Shown: piece by piece, positions 24,344-36,379 of the stretch
Layout of the letters: every line of letters starts with the position of its first letter
How positions within the stretch are numbered: the first letter of the stretch is position 1
DNA from: Salvator merianae
Taxonomy: Eukaryota; Chordata; Lepidosauria; Squamata; Teiidae
Direction of reading: 5' to 3'
Assembly: GCA_003586115.2 (NCBI GenBank)
Contig: QVOM02000126.1
Coordinates: 58,656,456 to 58,720,455, forward strand
DNA: 64,000 bases
Notes under the pieces: model-generated
The model's database searches: none
Seen by the model: only the letters and a program-made list of their open reading frames with translations
What the model was told of the DNA's origin: nothing
Made by a program: the position numbers and the translations under genes

Positions 24344-24484
24344 GGCCCTTTCTGCATTTAGCCTTATTCCAGATTATATCCTGGAATTGAGACCTGCCAT
24401 CTGCCTTCTGTAGTCTGCACTAGCATGCAGATAGCAGGTCCAAATTCCAGGAAATAATTCAAAATAAGACCCAGTGCAGAGAAG
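24344..24484. mobile_element. Fold-back MITE, decayed
   Basis: Starts ggccctttctgcattta and carries ccttattccagattatatcc, mirrored by ataattcaaaataagac near 24464. It is the same family as the elements at 9938 and 26765. The right terminus is eroded. Confidence 0.6.
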
Positions 24485-25400
24485 ACTGATCCTACTGAAG
24501 GGACTGGAACCTTCCTTCATAAGAGGATATTCTGCTTGTAGCCTGCCTCCATCTGTTAATATGCTAGTTTACTGAAACAATTCAGAGAGGTCATAAAATT
24601 CCAACCAATGTTAAACTAGCACATCTACTGATTTCAATGTTACAGGCTAAGCTTGTGCTCAATAGGATAAGTCTGTGAGATGACAGTATAATTAGCAGCA
24701 TCTTGACAAAATTCTGCCCTCTAAGAAATAAATAATAATATGTTCCTATTTTATTTGTGACAGCTACTTCTGTGCTTGTAGATGAGGTGATGATTAGTCT
24801 GTTGGTTTGATAATCAGGAACGGAAAATAATTGTGGCTTATAATTTACTTCTGTGCTATACGAAGTAAAGCATTTATGTCACGGATAGATGACATAAATG
24901 TGTGTCCATTCTGATGTTGCTGAGCTAACTATAGCTTTCATGATCCTTTACCACTAGCCATGAGAGGGACTGTTCTCCTGGTGATCAGGAGAGGGGTAAA
25001 GACTTGTCTTTTCACCAGTTTTTAAAATTATTAATTACTTCTACTCTTTCAGTGTTTAAACGTTAATTTCATGCTTCAGTTCTTACTGTTCTTACATCTT
25101 CTACATATAAGCTACCTGGAGTGCTCCATGAGCAGAAAGGCAGGGTATAAATCAAATAAAAGTCTGGTTGGAGCTCATGGGAGCTGTAGATGGTCAACAT
25201 CTGGAGAGCCACATGTTAGCCATCTGTGCTTTAGTTGAATAATATATGAATCTACTTCCACGTTTCATTGATAAAAATAGCTATTGGCATGAACTTTTCA
25301 GCTTGGGTTGGCCTTGCTTTGAGTTTTTGGCTTTTACTTGCAGTGCCAACAGTAACTGTGAGAAAGCTAATAGCATATCTAAACGAAGCACATTTCTCAC
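24485..25400. other. Intergenic with LINE tail remnant
   Basis: At 25098-25165 the string taagctacctggagtgctcc followed by aggcagggtataaatcaaat is a typical degraded LINE 3' end on the plus strand. A short inverted pair atttatgtca / tgacataaat lies at 24871-24900. Confidence 0.4.
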
Positions 25401-25430
25401 AATGGAGAGTCGTAGCAAGGGTTCTGTCCT

Positions 25431-25500
25431 CAAGGTTCTGTCCTGGAACCAGTGCTTTTTAACATATTTGTAAATGATCTGGAGGCCAGTGTGATCAGTG
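25431..25500 (+). pseudogene. LINE reverse-transcriptase fragment
   Basis: In one frame from 25431 the sequence reads QGSVLEPVLFNIFVNDLEAS. This is the strongly conserved reverse-transcriptase block (QGSVLGPxLFNIFINDL) of CR1/Jockey-group LINEs. Upstream the frame is lost, so only this domain sliver survives. Confidence 0.75.
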
Positions 25501-25790
25501 GAATGACCACAGAATATTTAGCAATATTCTGGAAGAAAGCACGTCCAGAATAATTGTTAGTTGCCCAAACAGCTGGTTAACCATGTGGGGAAAGTGAAAG
25601 AATTTACCTGCTCTGGATGCTTGCTCCTGCGGTGTTGCGATGCATACATCCAGGAATTAAATACCCGGAAGTGTGGGATCACCACCTCACTTGCATGTGT
25701 GGCCACCACTTAAGGTTTGGTTTGATCCACATATGTGCAGTGACTATTTCCAAAATAGCAGATTGCACAAGCAGTGGCCCAAACTAGTTA
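25501..25790. mobile_element. Family E-like MITE remnant
   Basis: The interior (atattctggaagaaagcac, then ccagaataatt and tgtggggaaagtgaaag) matches 62470-62560 closely. No terminal repeats or target duplication could be defined. Confidence 0.45.
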
Positions 25791-26160
25791 ACACATTCAT
25801 CAATAGACATTAAGGTGTATTTGAGCATCTGAGCCATTAGAATGCACATGAGTATCTGAGCCACTCTTTGCAGAAACAAATGTGAAACCTTCACAGAGGT
25901 CACACATGCAAGTTTCTTGCAGAATGCATCTGGGGGCCAGTTCTCTGGGAGACCCTGAGAACTACACACATGCCACTTTGGACTACATGAGTGGGAGGTA
26001 ATGGGTTACATATGCACAAAATTTGTAAGTACCCCTAATCTCAATCCTTATTTTTAGGCACTAAAATAGAATTACTGCCTTTGCTGACAATTTTGGCCAA
26101 TTATTTTTGTGTCTGTAACCCATGTCCCTAATTCTATAGCCTCATGAACTTTATTATACA
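25791..26160. other. Intergenic, nothing recognised
   Basis: No gene or named repeat seen. Confidence 0.3.
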
Positions 26161-26250
26161 TAAGAATGTAAGAGGATCCAAGCTGGATCAGGCCACAGCT
26201 CATCTGGTCCAGCATCCTGTCCCACACAGTTGTCCGCCAATTGCTTTTGC
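26161..26250 (+). repeat. Interspersed retroposon fragment
   Basis: The string agctggatcaggccacagct followed by catctggtccagcatcctgt is a familiar reptilian interspersed repeat motif. A similar ggccaatgggcatcttgtcc segment occurs at 41075. Class (SINE or LINE 3' end) not resolved. Confidence 0.45.
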
Positions 26251-26672
26251 ATAAGTGTCTTTGCCTGAGTTGACTCGTCGCTGTCGTCTCGACTGTGTTT
26301 ACAGGAGCCTTTCATGTTAAAGTGCTGCCAGGGCCAGGGGCATGAGCCATTGGCTGAAAGCTAAAGGGCTCTTACCCTGAGGGGACCCAGACATTCTTCT
26401 GTTTAAGAGGAACAGCTTCCTCTTTCTGCTCACATAACTGTATATTATATCTGTATTTTGATACTTATAAACCAGCTTAGCATTGCTAGAAAGGTAGCAT
26501 ATTACTAAATGATGGAAGAGTGTGAGGAAAATTTTCCCCCCTTACGTTTCCCTTTTATAGGTTGTACATTCTTGTTAGCTGTGGAATGTACACAGAAACT
26601 GTTGAGGTTCTTTTGATTTACAGAAGCAGAGCTCATAAGCCCATTGACAGAAACATTTCTGCATGTGTGTTT

Positions 26673-27323
26673 AGGACTGGATTCGCACTTACCAGCCAAG
26701 TATAGTATTACAATACCATACTAGGCTGGGTAAGACCCAGCACGCCAACAGCCATTCACATATTGGCCCTTTCTGCACTTGGCCTTATTGCAGATTATAT
26801 CCTGGAATAGGGATCTGCCATCCACATGCTAGTGCAAACTATAAAAGGTCTTGCCCAGGGCCTACCACAGTCTGCATGAGCATGCAGATGGCAGGTCTCG
26901 ATTCTGAGATATAATCTGGAATAAGTTCAAGTGCAGAAAGGGCCATTGTGTGCTGGAACAGCCCTGTACTGGCCCAGCAGCATGTGTGTATAAATGGTCT
27001 GGCCAGGGCAGGCTGGATCACCATGGCAACATGTGAAGCAACATTTAGCACATACTCAGAGGTTGCCATGGTGATCTGGATGCTGCACATGACTGCACAA
27101 CTGAAATTGTACCATCATGCCCACTGACCATGCCCACTGACCGGAAGAAGGTGTGGACGCTTGGCTGCTGGAGTGACCCATCCATTCCTAGTGAGCTCAT
27201 GGACTGCTTTTTAGCAGTCCCTGGTTGGATTGCTCAGGGGAGGCTTGCAGTAACTTGTGGTGTGGATGAAGTGATCCAGCCAGCATCTCGGATCACTCCA
27301 TTGCACAAGTGCAAATAGGTCCT
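26673..27323. mobile_element. MITE hosting a second MITE
   Basis: Imperfect termini aggactggattcgcactt at the left and aagtgcaaataggtcct at the right. The body is interrupted by the fold-back element at 26765-26944. A further inner pair, ccatggcaac (27023) and ggttgccatgg (27062), lies in the right half. Confidence 0.55.
26765..26944. mobile_element. Fold-back MITE with ATT duplication
   Basis: Perfect 16-bp termini ggccctttctgcactt and complement, long imperfect arms including gattatatcctgg, and ATT on both flanks (26762-26764 and 26945-26947). It is the best-preserved copy of the family also seen at 9938, 24344, 39926 and 62840. Confidence 0.8.
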
Positions 27324-27721
27324 AAAACCTGCCATTCCAAAAAAGATTTAATGAAATTTGTTTGTCCAAGCTGATCTATGGCAGGGCACATTTCCCCTTC
27401 AAGATCCTCACAATGATGCTGTGTTATTCTGCAACACTGGCTTCGGGAAAATAGATGGCATATGTTCATGCCATTTTCTACCTCATAAGCTCCTGTCAAT
27501 CATGTCACAAGCAGCATCACTCCAGAAAACTATTTGGGAAGAAATATCACCCATCAGAACATCTGCTAGAAGAGTTTTTGGAAGCAGTGATTGTAGATGC
27601 CTTGGCAGTTCCACAGATTCATGATCAAAAACTGTTGCAAGGCCCATGATATGACAGTCCTCTTTTGTCACACTACAACTGTGAGTTTTAAGCCAGTTCT
27701 CTCTGAATAACTTGTAACTCC

Positions 27722-27997
27722 TTATTTATTAGATAACTGAACCTCACCTGAACTGGAGGACCTTTTGTTAGAAGCTATTTCGTGCTTTGTCTCTGTCTGC
27801 AGTTCTGTTGATTTTGAAATTGATTTCTTCAGACATGTGAGACATCCATGTCTTTTCTTTGGTTTGCAATGTTGTGGAAGTGCAGTCACCTCATAAAGCT
27901 GTCCCCCAGTGGTCAGCCTGCTTCTGACTAATCTCCGCTGTTTCCTACCAGCTTCTACAGGGATGGTGTGCAGTTTACTTATATCCTCCAAATTATC
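27722..27997 (-). other. Unassigned coding-like frame
   Basis: A frame of about 90 codons, rich in Lys, Arg and Ser, with balanced codons (for example GRKQRRLVRSRLTTGGQLYE and KPKKRHGCLTCLKK), ends in TAA that overlaps an AATAAA. I recognise no family. It could be a piece of a processed pseudogene or chance. No splice partner was found between MSGN1 and GEN1. Confidence 0.2.
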
Positions 27998-28087
27998 TGC
28001 ACTTACGGGAGTCTAGTAGCATCTCCTGAAAGAGGGACTATTTTCAGGCAATGATATTATGATTAGGTGAAGATGTTCTTGAACTGA

Positions 28088-28256
28088 GCTTGATTTCTGG
28101 TGTCAACATGGTCATAGACACATCTATGGAGCTTTCATGGCATTAATAGAAATGGGATTTGCTACTGTCTTCTTCTAGGGAGATGTCAAGATTGTACTGG
28201 GGACCTTCTACGTGTTGCAAAACAGTTGCCCTGCCACTGAGCTATAGCAACTCCCT
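28088..28256 (-). mobile_element. tRNA-headed SINE (Sauria-like), diverged
   Basis: On the minus strand the head reads gttgctatagctcagtggca (A-box region), then ggtccccagtacaatcttga (B-box region). It is followed by the body agcaaatcccatttctatt, then atgaaagctccatagatgtg, shared with the copies at 31382 and 58014. Confidence 0.65.
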
Positions 28257-30480
28257 AGCTTGGAATGAGATATACCTTTGTTTTAAACATTGGTATAGAT
28301 ACTGCAACAGTCAGTCAGTTTTATCAGTATTGCAATAGGTTGCTAAAACTTTACTTCCAGGGTAGCTAATCTGGATCCCCTTGGATATTTAGACTACTGC
28401 TCCCATCCACTCTTGTCAGTGTGGGCACGGACAATGGCAGATAAATGTCCAGACAGAGGGTCACAATCAGCCACTCCTGCCTCACTTGATGAATAGGAGA
28501 CCACTGGTATTCAGAAAGTTAAGGGAAAGAAAAAGGTTGACAGCCGAGGAGAACTGTTTTCATTTAACCGATTAACAGATTATTAATGAAATTTTTAATC
28601 AGTTGATTTCTCTTGCCAACACACAGGTGGAAAAGTGGCAATAAGAAGTCTCAAATGTTTCATTGCTCAGTTCAGAATAAAAAGCAATCCCTATGTCAGA
28701 TAGAGTTGCACAATCAGCATCCCCTAGCTTGTCTAACCCAGGCAAGGAATTCAAAGAGACCTCTACTGTAAAGAACATGTAAGTCAGTGACATCATTTAT
28801 TTGTCCAGCTTTCCATATGCCACCAGTATCATTTATCTGTCCCATTTTGCTGTCACATCCAAGGTTTAAGCTTAAACATAAAACTAAAATTTGAGAGGAC
28901 GGGAAGCTTGAGCATCCTGTCCAGTGAATGCTCTCAAATGGCTCACTGCAGAGAGTGGTTAAAGGCCACGTTAAAACTACCCACCCTACAGCCACTCTAC
29001 TGTACAAAATGGAACCAATTTCTCTATACAGTGAAATTCACTAATGTCAGTATTGGCAGCTGGGGAAGAAAACAAATTAAAGAAGCAGAATTCAGTTCTA
29101 ATTTCCTTGACTTGATCTGTCAGCTTCTGGTGCATGTATTTATTGGACTATGACAGGCAGTCATAGTGTCTGCATGAACTATAAATGTTAGAATTGAAAG
29201 CAGATTCGTTGCCTTCTAGAGAAGTATCTTGAAGGCACCATTAGAATTGAATCCTATAAAGAGTGGAAAGAAGAACTGGCACTGTGGGCTAAATAATCCA
29301 GGAATTACTACAGGAGAGAATAAGTAATGATATTCAGCCTGCTTATTCTGGAGAGACTTGCTTTCCATTTTTAAGGACACAATTAGAATTTCAGAATTCT
29401 TGAAGATGGCTGGATCAGATTTCCAGAAATTGACAACTGGGAATTAGATGCATACATATATGTGGATCAGTATGCGTATCCTGTTGTGCTAGGACAGTGA
29501 AATTTTGTATGATTGGAAATCTGAGTGAATAGAAAGTTCACTGTATCTTGATTTCTGATCAGTGCAGATACCAAAAGGAATTAGGCATTTACTGTCATAT
29601 TCTGCAACACTGCTATTTTTTGTTAACTATTTTAGAAAAGGCACACTGAGTTCATGATCTTATGCTCACAATCTGAGAGCAAGCTCTGTTGAATACAAAA
29701 ATTCACATTTGGAAAATAAGCATTGACTTATGTTATGAGGCTGCTGTCCTACTTAAAAGTTTCATCATTAAGTGAAGCATGATTTATTTCCAGATAAATA
29801 TACTTAGGATCCTGCTACAGAAGACTAAATCTGTTGTCTGGCCTTTTAAATACCCAAATAGGAGATGCACTCTGATCAGGCGGGTGCTTAGAAGATCAAA
29901 AGACTACAAGGGTGTCAAACTCTGAAATGCAAATCATCTGCCATAATGTTGAAGAGAGCAAATCCTAAATTAACACTTTGGTGTCAAAAGCTCAAATTAG
30001 ATTGAACAGACTGAAAAGAAAAGGGTAAAGACAACATATTTATCGCCTTTTCAAATTTGTTGTCTTCTCAATTCAGTGGGACAATAGCATGAAAGTCTAT
30101 TACTCAAAAGTTATTTCTCCATAAATTTGTCAATTGACCTCATCAATTAATAGTGAAGTTACGAAGAATGATTGAAAAAGGACAGAACAAACTCCCTTCT
30201 GTAGATAATAAAAACAGCAAAGAAAATATATCCCTTACCTTACGTTAAATATCATTTATTTCTAAAATGACAGTACTCCTTTTCAGAGGCTACTGCATTT
30301 TTCTTAAATGAAATTAAGAACTGAGAAAAATTTACTATTTAAGAGTTTTTGAGTCAGAAGATCACAAACTGAACTAAAATTGGCAGATTCCATTGCTACA
30401 TATATGATATATAATATTTTTACTGATCTCTTGAACACTGGCTATTTTGCAATTGTAGGATAATCCAGCTAACGTATTAG
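28257..30480. other. Intergenic, nothing recognised
   Basis: Apart from a weak retroposon scrap near 28380-28470 (actactgctcccatccact) this is unremarkable AT-rich sequence. Confidence 0.35.
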
Positions 30481-30482
30481 AG

Positions 30483-30484
<2 letters not shown>

Positions 30485-30539
<55 letters not shown>

Positions 30540-30540
30540 T
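30485..30540. repeat. Compound (TC)n(AC)n microsatellite
   Basis: About 17 TC units followed directly by about 10 AC units. Confidence 0.95.
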
Positions 30541-31381
30541 ATGCACAAACATTCATACTTGATCAGGGAAGGGGATGAGGGTTGTAAGGCTACACCTTGT
30601 TCTTACAACCAACGCATGCCATAGTGCCTTCATGCCATTTTTAAGAGACATGGGAAAGGGCTATATGTATATTTTTCGTATGCAGGGAGGTCATCTTGTA
30701 CAATCAGTATAACATTCCTTTCACATGTAGGAGCTCTACAGATATCTATTAATACCCACACAGAACTTTTTCCCATGCCAGCTAGGAATTGTTCTCATTG
30801 AGAATTAGGCCATGGATGCTATACCATGGTGTATCTCAGGACCTCTCATTCTTCTGTGCTCCAGTTAGGCATAAGTCTGGCTACAAGACCATGCTTTCTA
30901 GACAGTTGATGATCCAGGGATTCCGTCACTTCCCAACTATGGTCGAGAAATTTCACAAATGGCCACAGAAAGAATGCAAAGATATGTTCAGGATTCCATT
31001 TGCCACTCCTGTCTGTGGATCATGGCAACTGTATGCTTACATTTAGATTTCAAAGATCCTGAAGTCTTCAGAGAGCACTGGTTTTTTTTTTTACCTCATT
31101 TAGGGGAGTACTAGAAGTCTACTATTCCAGGCCTAGTGGTAATAATGGGAATTGGAGTTCCCTGGCACCTGGAGCAATCCAGGTTTTGCTCTTTTGCCTT
31201 GCTTCCTCAGGCAATTTTGTGGGAAGTATTTAAATCCAAGAGTGGGAGTATATATTGCACTGGGGTGACTATAGCAAGGGAAGATCTCAGAAGCACTACT
31301 TTGGCCCTGGAAAGATGGCTGCCTGAGAAAAGGTTTGGTGATAATACACGAAATTTATAAATGACTTTGTATTAAAAGGCA
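30541..31381. other. Intergenic, nothing recognised
   Basis: No gene or named repeat seen. Confidence 0.35.
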
Positions 31382-31581
31382 TTGTTGTTGTTGACTATCA
31401 AGTTGTGGCCGACTCCTCGTTGACTGCACATGCACTGCCATGGACACCTCTATGCAGTTTTATTGGCAGAGATACAGAAGTGGTTTGCTGTTTCCTACTT
31501 CCTGGGAGAGGCTAGGGATCAAACTGGCAACCTGCTGCTTTCCAGGCAGTTTGCTCAACCACTGAGCTACAGCCACTCCCT
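31382..31581 (-). mobile_element. tRNA-headed SINE (Sauria-like)
   Basis: On the minus strand: gtagctcagtggttgagcaa (A-box region), ggttgccagtttgatcccta (B-box region), body with accacttctgtatctctgcc, and tail gagtcggccacaac ending in a (CAA)n-type run. The tail matches the style of the BovB 3' end at 5739-6094, as expected if BovB enzymes mobilise it. Confidence 0.8.
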
Positions 31582-33873
31582 ATTAACAGTCATACGTGCT
31601 TACAAATAGTATGCAAAATTAATATGTTGAGACCACCTTTTCCTTTAACTGCTTGCATCATTTCGTTTGCAAGATTCACTCCTGAACTAAGCAGAGTCCT
31701 CACGTCTCTGTATAAATGTAGCTAGAGGATATGGCTAAGACTTGGAAAACCCTGAGTTACCAGTCTTGTCCCAGTCTGGAAGTTCACTGAATGACCCTGG
31801 GGCAGTCCCTTATTCTCAGCCTAGCCTGTTTCACAAGTTGATATGGGAAGAGAACCAAAATCCAGGACTTCTTGGAACAAAGATGAGATATAAGTGCAAT
31901 AAAAAGCTGTTACCTTAATTTAAATGCATGTGTTCCCTATTTTCAATTTTTCAGAATAGGTGATGCCTTGCATAACTTGGAGAAATCATCTCTCTTTTTG
32001 CTATTTTTAAGTCAACTGAATCTTGTTAAAAACAGAAGAGCCCCACAGCAGCAAATCTGATCTTTTTTTTTAAAAAAAAAACAACCCTAGAATTGTCTGT
32101 AGGACTCATCTTCACAACAGGGGATTTGAGAATTTTGGCATTAGTACTGTTGAGATAGAATTTGGGAAGCTGAGTGAGAAAGATTAATGGGAGCTGTTAC
32201 CAGGAGTCAAGGTAAAAATCTTTTCATGTCTAAGGAGGTGTTGAAGCGTTGTCATCTTTTATCAGCAGATGAAAGGAAGCTGCAGGTTGCAGTATTACTA
32301 GGCCAGTTACAGGCTAAGTGCTACCTCTGAAACAGTAAAACAGTGGTAGATTTAGCACTTTGCCCTTCAGGAAATAAACACTTTGCATTTCTAACATGTC
32401 TAAATGTGCAGAGTAGTTATTACATGCTAGTTTTAAAACATGTCAAATAGCAAAAGTAGAACCCAAACCCAATGCTTTATATTAAAATTAAGGTGATGTA
32501 GGTGTATTTACAATTTAATTGCTAAATTAGATAACAGCTTTGTACAATACCTTTTTGGACAAATATGATCAGTTTCCAGAAAGAAAATCATACTAGTTTA
32601 TAGCTCATAAAATAGTTATGTCTCTTATGATGCCTTAAAATATTTATTCATATTCATTTATTTTTGGTTCTCTAAGGAGAATTTCTAAGTATTTCTTCAT
32701 GTCTCAAAGGCCACATGTAGTATATTTTGTAACCCAAATTTTCTAAAAGGTAGCAAATTAAAATAATGTGTAAATGAAAGAATGTGAAAGACAATTTTAT
32801 CACTTACATATTTAGATGCTAAGCTGAGTTGCATTTTAGCAAGTTGAGCATAAATTTTACAGAGCTTCAAGATGAAGAAATGAAGGGGGAGGGGAAATCT
32901 TGAGCTGACAATACACACTTTCTAATACCAGATTAAAAAGATGACATTTTAAGTACAATCCTGTATACAGTTATTCAGATATAATCCCCATAAGGATGAA
33001 TGAAACTTAAGATGTTTATGACTGTAGTCAAGTTTAGTGATTAATGAAATATTAAGACTGTGTTTCTCTATACAATTGTCTAGACTGCTCATTTAAATGA
33101 TCTGTAAAAAAATTTCCTCATATCAATTATTTTGTGTTAGAAAAACAAAACCACTAGCTCAGAAAGTATTTGGAACCAACATTTCCCATGTGAAGATATA
33201 CTTCTTTGTGACAAAGTATTTCTGACCAAAAAGACTCCCTTCATAACAACAACTATAAATATAAACAGTAGCTTGGAAATAAGAATCTAAAATGCATTTT
33301 TAGTTGTCAGTTTGGAACTACATTAATGGTCCCTGTAAAGAACAGTAATAACTGGCTGTTTAGTTCAGTGGGTTTTGATTTGCAACATAATACAAAATTC
33401 GGCTCTTGGATAACCCGACTTCTGTACCAGATATAAACAACAAAAAAGTTTTAGTTTCATGACGGGGGGGGGGGGGATCTGATATACTAATGGCTTTATT
33501 TTAGGCAGGTGATGTACCTAAAAACATTGGCTTTCATGGCATGTTGCAGTTTACACAAACAGGTATATAGCTGTTTTTGAGCAAACCAACCTCAGACTAA
33601 AAGATAAGCCTTCATATATTTAGCATAGAACTTGTACACTTTTCATACAACCCAACTGAAGATAAACACATCTAAGCATTGTTGGGTCAAAAGTAATTGG
33701 CCAAGTCTCTTCTAACAAAAGGGGAAAGAAATGGGGTTAATTCTGCACTCCTGTCCTCCTTATAGGGTTCCCACAGACCTCTGAGTTACTACAGGAAAAC
33801 CACATGATCGACTGTTCAACTGGAGGCTTTGGCCTCATCCAGCAGGACCCTTATGGTGCTGCTCACATTTATT
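31582..33873. other. Intergenic, AT-rich
   Basis: No gene, few obvious repeats. Poly-A/T tracts near 32065 and a G-run at 33465-33475. Confidence 0.35.
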
Positions 33874-33946
33874 TTATTTCAATACCTCATCCTTCCTTGA
33901 AAAGATATTATAGCACCATGCTATAAGGAAATAATAATTAAAAAAC
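33874..33946. repeat. 73-bp duplicate, copy 1
   Basis: Nearly identical to 40496-40567. It contains a perfect hairpin, ttatagca-cca-tgctataa. Nature unknown. Confidence 0.8.
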
Positions 33947-34261
33947 AGTAAAACTGATTTTGTCTAATTGAAATCACAATTTAATTTAGTTTTTGCTCTA
34001 CGGTGGAATTCAGGCCTCTAGATCTGGTAACTAGGAAAGGTTTGGAAGTAGTGAATGTTTCTTTCCCCCAAGTGAGCCAGACTTAAAACTGCATTAAAAA
34101 CGCTTTCCTTAGTGTACATTGTTTTGGTTTAATCCCCCAAACACAACATGGCCAGGTTGAGCAGAGGAGGGATTGAGATAAAATGTATTCAGACTTCCTC
34201 GATTTTCTGGCGCTGCCTGTAGACCACAGTGAAATAGGAAGGAGGTCTAATTCAACGACTT

Positions 34262-34385
34262 GGAAGGGCCATGGCTCAGTGGTGGACCATCTGTTCTGCA
34301 TGCAGAAAGTCCAAGGTCTGACACACAGCATCTTCCCAGGCCAGGGCAAACTGCACAAATGTGTCTGTGTCGTCACCAGGAGCTA
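34262..34385 (+). mobile_element. tRNA-headed SINE fragment
   Basis: ggccatggctcagtggtgga followed by gcatgcagaaagtccaaggt resembles the tRNA-related head of squamate SINEs. It has a different head from the Sauria-like copies. The tail is not preserved. Confidence 0.5.
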
Positions 34386-34411
34386 AGTTTGACTCCAGGG
34401 CGTCTTTACCT

Positions 34412-34417
34412 TTTATT
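34412..34417 (-). terminator. Candidate polyadenylation signal for GEN1
   Basis: AATAAA on the minus strand, about 560 nt downstream of the GEN1 stop. Position only; nearer variants cannot be excluded. Confidence 0.35.
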
Positions 34418-34979
34418 AATGAAATTAAATGGTATAGGGAAAAAGTGGGAGGAATAACAATTTTAAAAAGGACTGCTTTCTCCTCTGCTCCCTGCCTAGA
34501 TTTAAAGGACTTTGGTCACGCCTTGAATCTTTTGGTATATTTCTAAGGTTTGGATTGCAGCCTTAGCTTCTTATATTTGAGGGAAGAAAGTTCAAAAAAG
34601 TCCTGCTCAGATTTCTCCTTTTCCTTTGAAAAATGTCATATATCTTCACCATGCTTATCCTGATGCATACATTAGGTAACTGGGACCACAAACAAAATTA
34701 TTCTTCATTTACAACCTTTGTCTCCTGCCATCAACTGAGTTCACAGCATGCTCATAGTCAATGCAAGAAACCACGAGATAGCTATCAAATCTCCCTGGAG
34801 AGATTAATTAGGCAACAACTTGACTTCAGAGTTTTAACACTGTCCGTTCAGGATCTTTCTGCATATCTCTGATAACTAAGGACAGTATTTCTTTACTTAC
34901 AATGGTCACCTAAGCTTTTTTTCTACAGATCGATGGAACGGTAATTGACAGACGGTCCGCCCGATAAAAAGAAAGGGGT

Positions 34980-36379
34980 TTAACTGTTCTGCAGCCTCAG
35001 TTTCAGTCTTTCAGAAAGAGGCAAGGGACTGTCCACCAACACTTCTGAGTCTCTTTCATTCTCCTGAAGATGAGAACAACATCTACCAGTTTCAGATTCT
35101 GTGGGTTCCAAAGGCCTGTGAATGTGCACCACTAAAGGCCCATTCACTGATAAATCAGCGCTAGGTCCTTTCTGATTCAGCACTTGAGATTCTGCCAATT
35201 GATGGTTCTTCCTCCTCTCTCTGCATCTGCCCTTCAGATCAACCATGTTACACTTCCTTTGCCATTTTGGGCTCCTTTGACCTTTTCTTGTCTCCTTTTT
35301 AGCCTCACTATCGCTGTCTTCGCTAGAACAACTCTTCTGGCACACGCTCTTCTTAAATGAAGTTTTTGGAATGTTTGGCACAGAGCTTGTTCTAAGATGA
35401 CATTTACCTTGATTTTTTGTTGATTTAAGACACAACATTAGTTGCTTATTTTCAAAATCTGGTTTTAGCGTCCTAGTGTTCAGGTCCAGAGACAATGATG
35501 TATCCCCAGCTAGGTCTTTTGCTATCTGGGTTGAATCTTCAGAGCATTTGAGCACCTTTACACAGTTTCCTCTTGGATACTTTTCAAGTAACACATTTCC
35601 AATTTCTTGAGTACCATCATTTAGCTGGGATAAAGGTGAGAATCTTGGCTTTTCAGGCTGAGAAGTTTCCTTAACTTGTTCTACCGTTTTCAAAGGTTTT
35701 AATGGAGACATGTTTGGAACTTTGGGGAAAGCTTTTGTAACAGAAGGCTTTGGAAGTCCATGTTCTTTTAAAAATAAATCATATTTCCCTTTATTAAGAT
35801 CACTCTCTGACGCAGACAAGCCCACACTACTGGGTGAATCTGGACCATCCTTTAGAGAATCTGAACATGGTAGGATGATTTCGTCAATTTTGCAGCATAG
35901 GGGAGAATGCCGACCTGTACTATTAGTGCATGTAACAGATGCTGCTACTGAAGAAAGAGAAACATTATCAGGCAATGGAGAAATGCTAAAAGATGTCTCT
36001 TCCCAGTCAATGCTGCTCAACTGCAGATTGGAAACATAAGCATTATACTTTGTAGACCGTTCAGTGAATTGTCCTTGTGAGCTGAGAAAACCCAGTGGAC
36101 TGAATTCACATTCTGCCTTCTGCAAATCAGTTGTGAATGAGGTAGATGGTGGACTGAAACGTTGCTTGGCTGCAGCAGAAACACCTGCAGTTACAGGAAG
36201 ATCTTGAGTTGTGGCATCTTTTGTTAATATTTGAAAACTGGGTACAGTCAGAACACTTGGCTTAGAGTCCTTGCTGGAAATGGTTTCTACAGCAGATTGG
36301 ATGTTCAGCCGTGAAAAAAGATCAGCAACTTCACTGTCCTTAGCGAAACATTCTGGCTCTTTAAGCTTGTTTCTCTTGC
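34980..36379 (-). CDS. GEN1: GEN1 terminal exon (residues 470-935)
   Basis: A 1.4-kb exon open throughout, encoding the fast-evolving C-terminal region. The basic run KKETRKGQRSPKWQRK may contribute to nuclear import (inference). Stop TAA at 34980-34982. Confidence 0.95.

Noticed and set aside
30485..30540. Protein of Arg/Glu and Cys/Val repeats in the microsatellite
   Set aside because: It is only a translation of the (TC)n(AC)n tract.
35710..36039. Frame antisense to the GEN1 last exon
   Set aside because: It is a shadow of the GEN1 coding strand.
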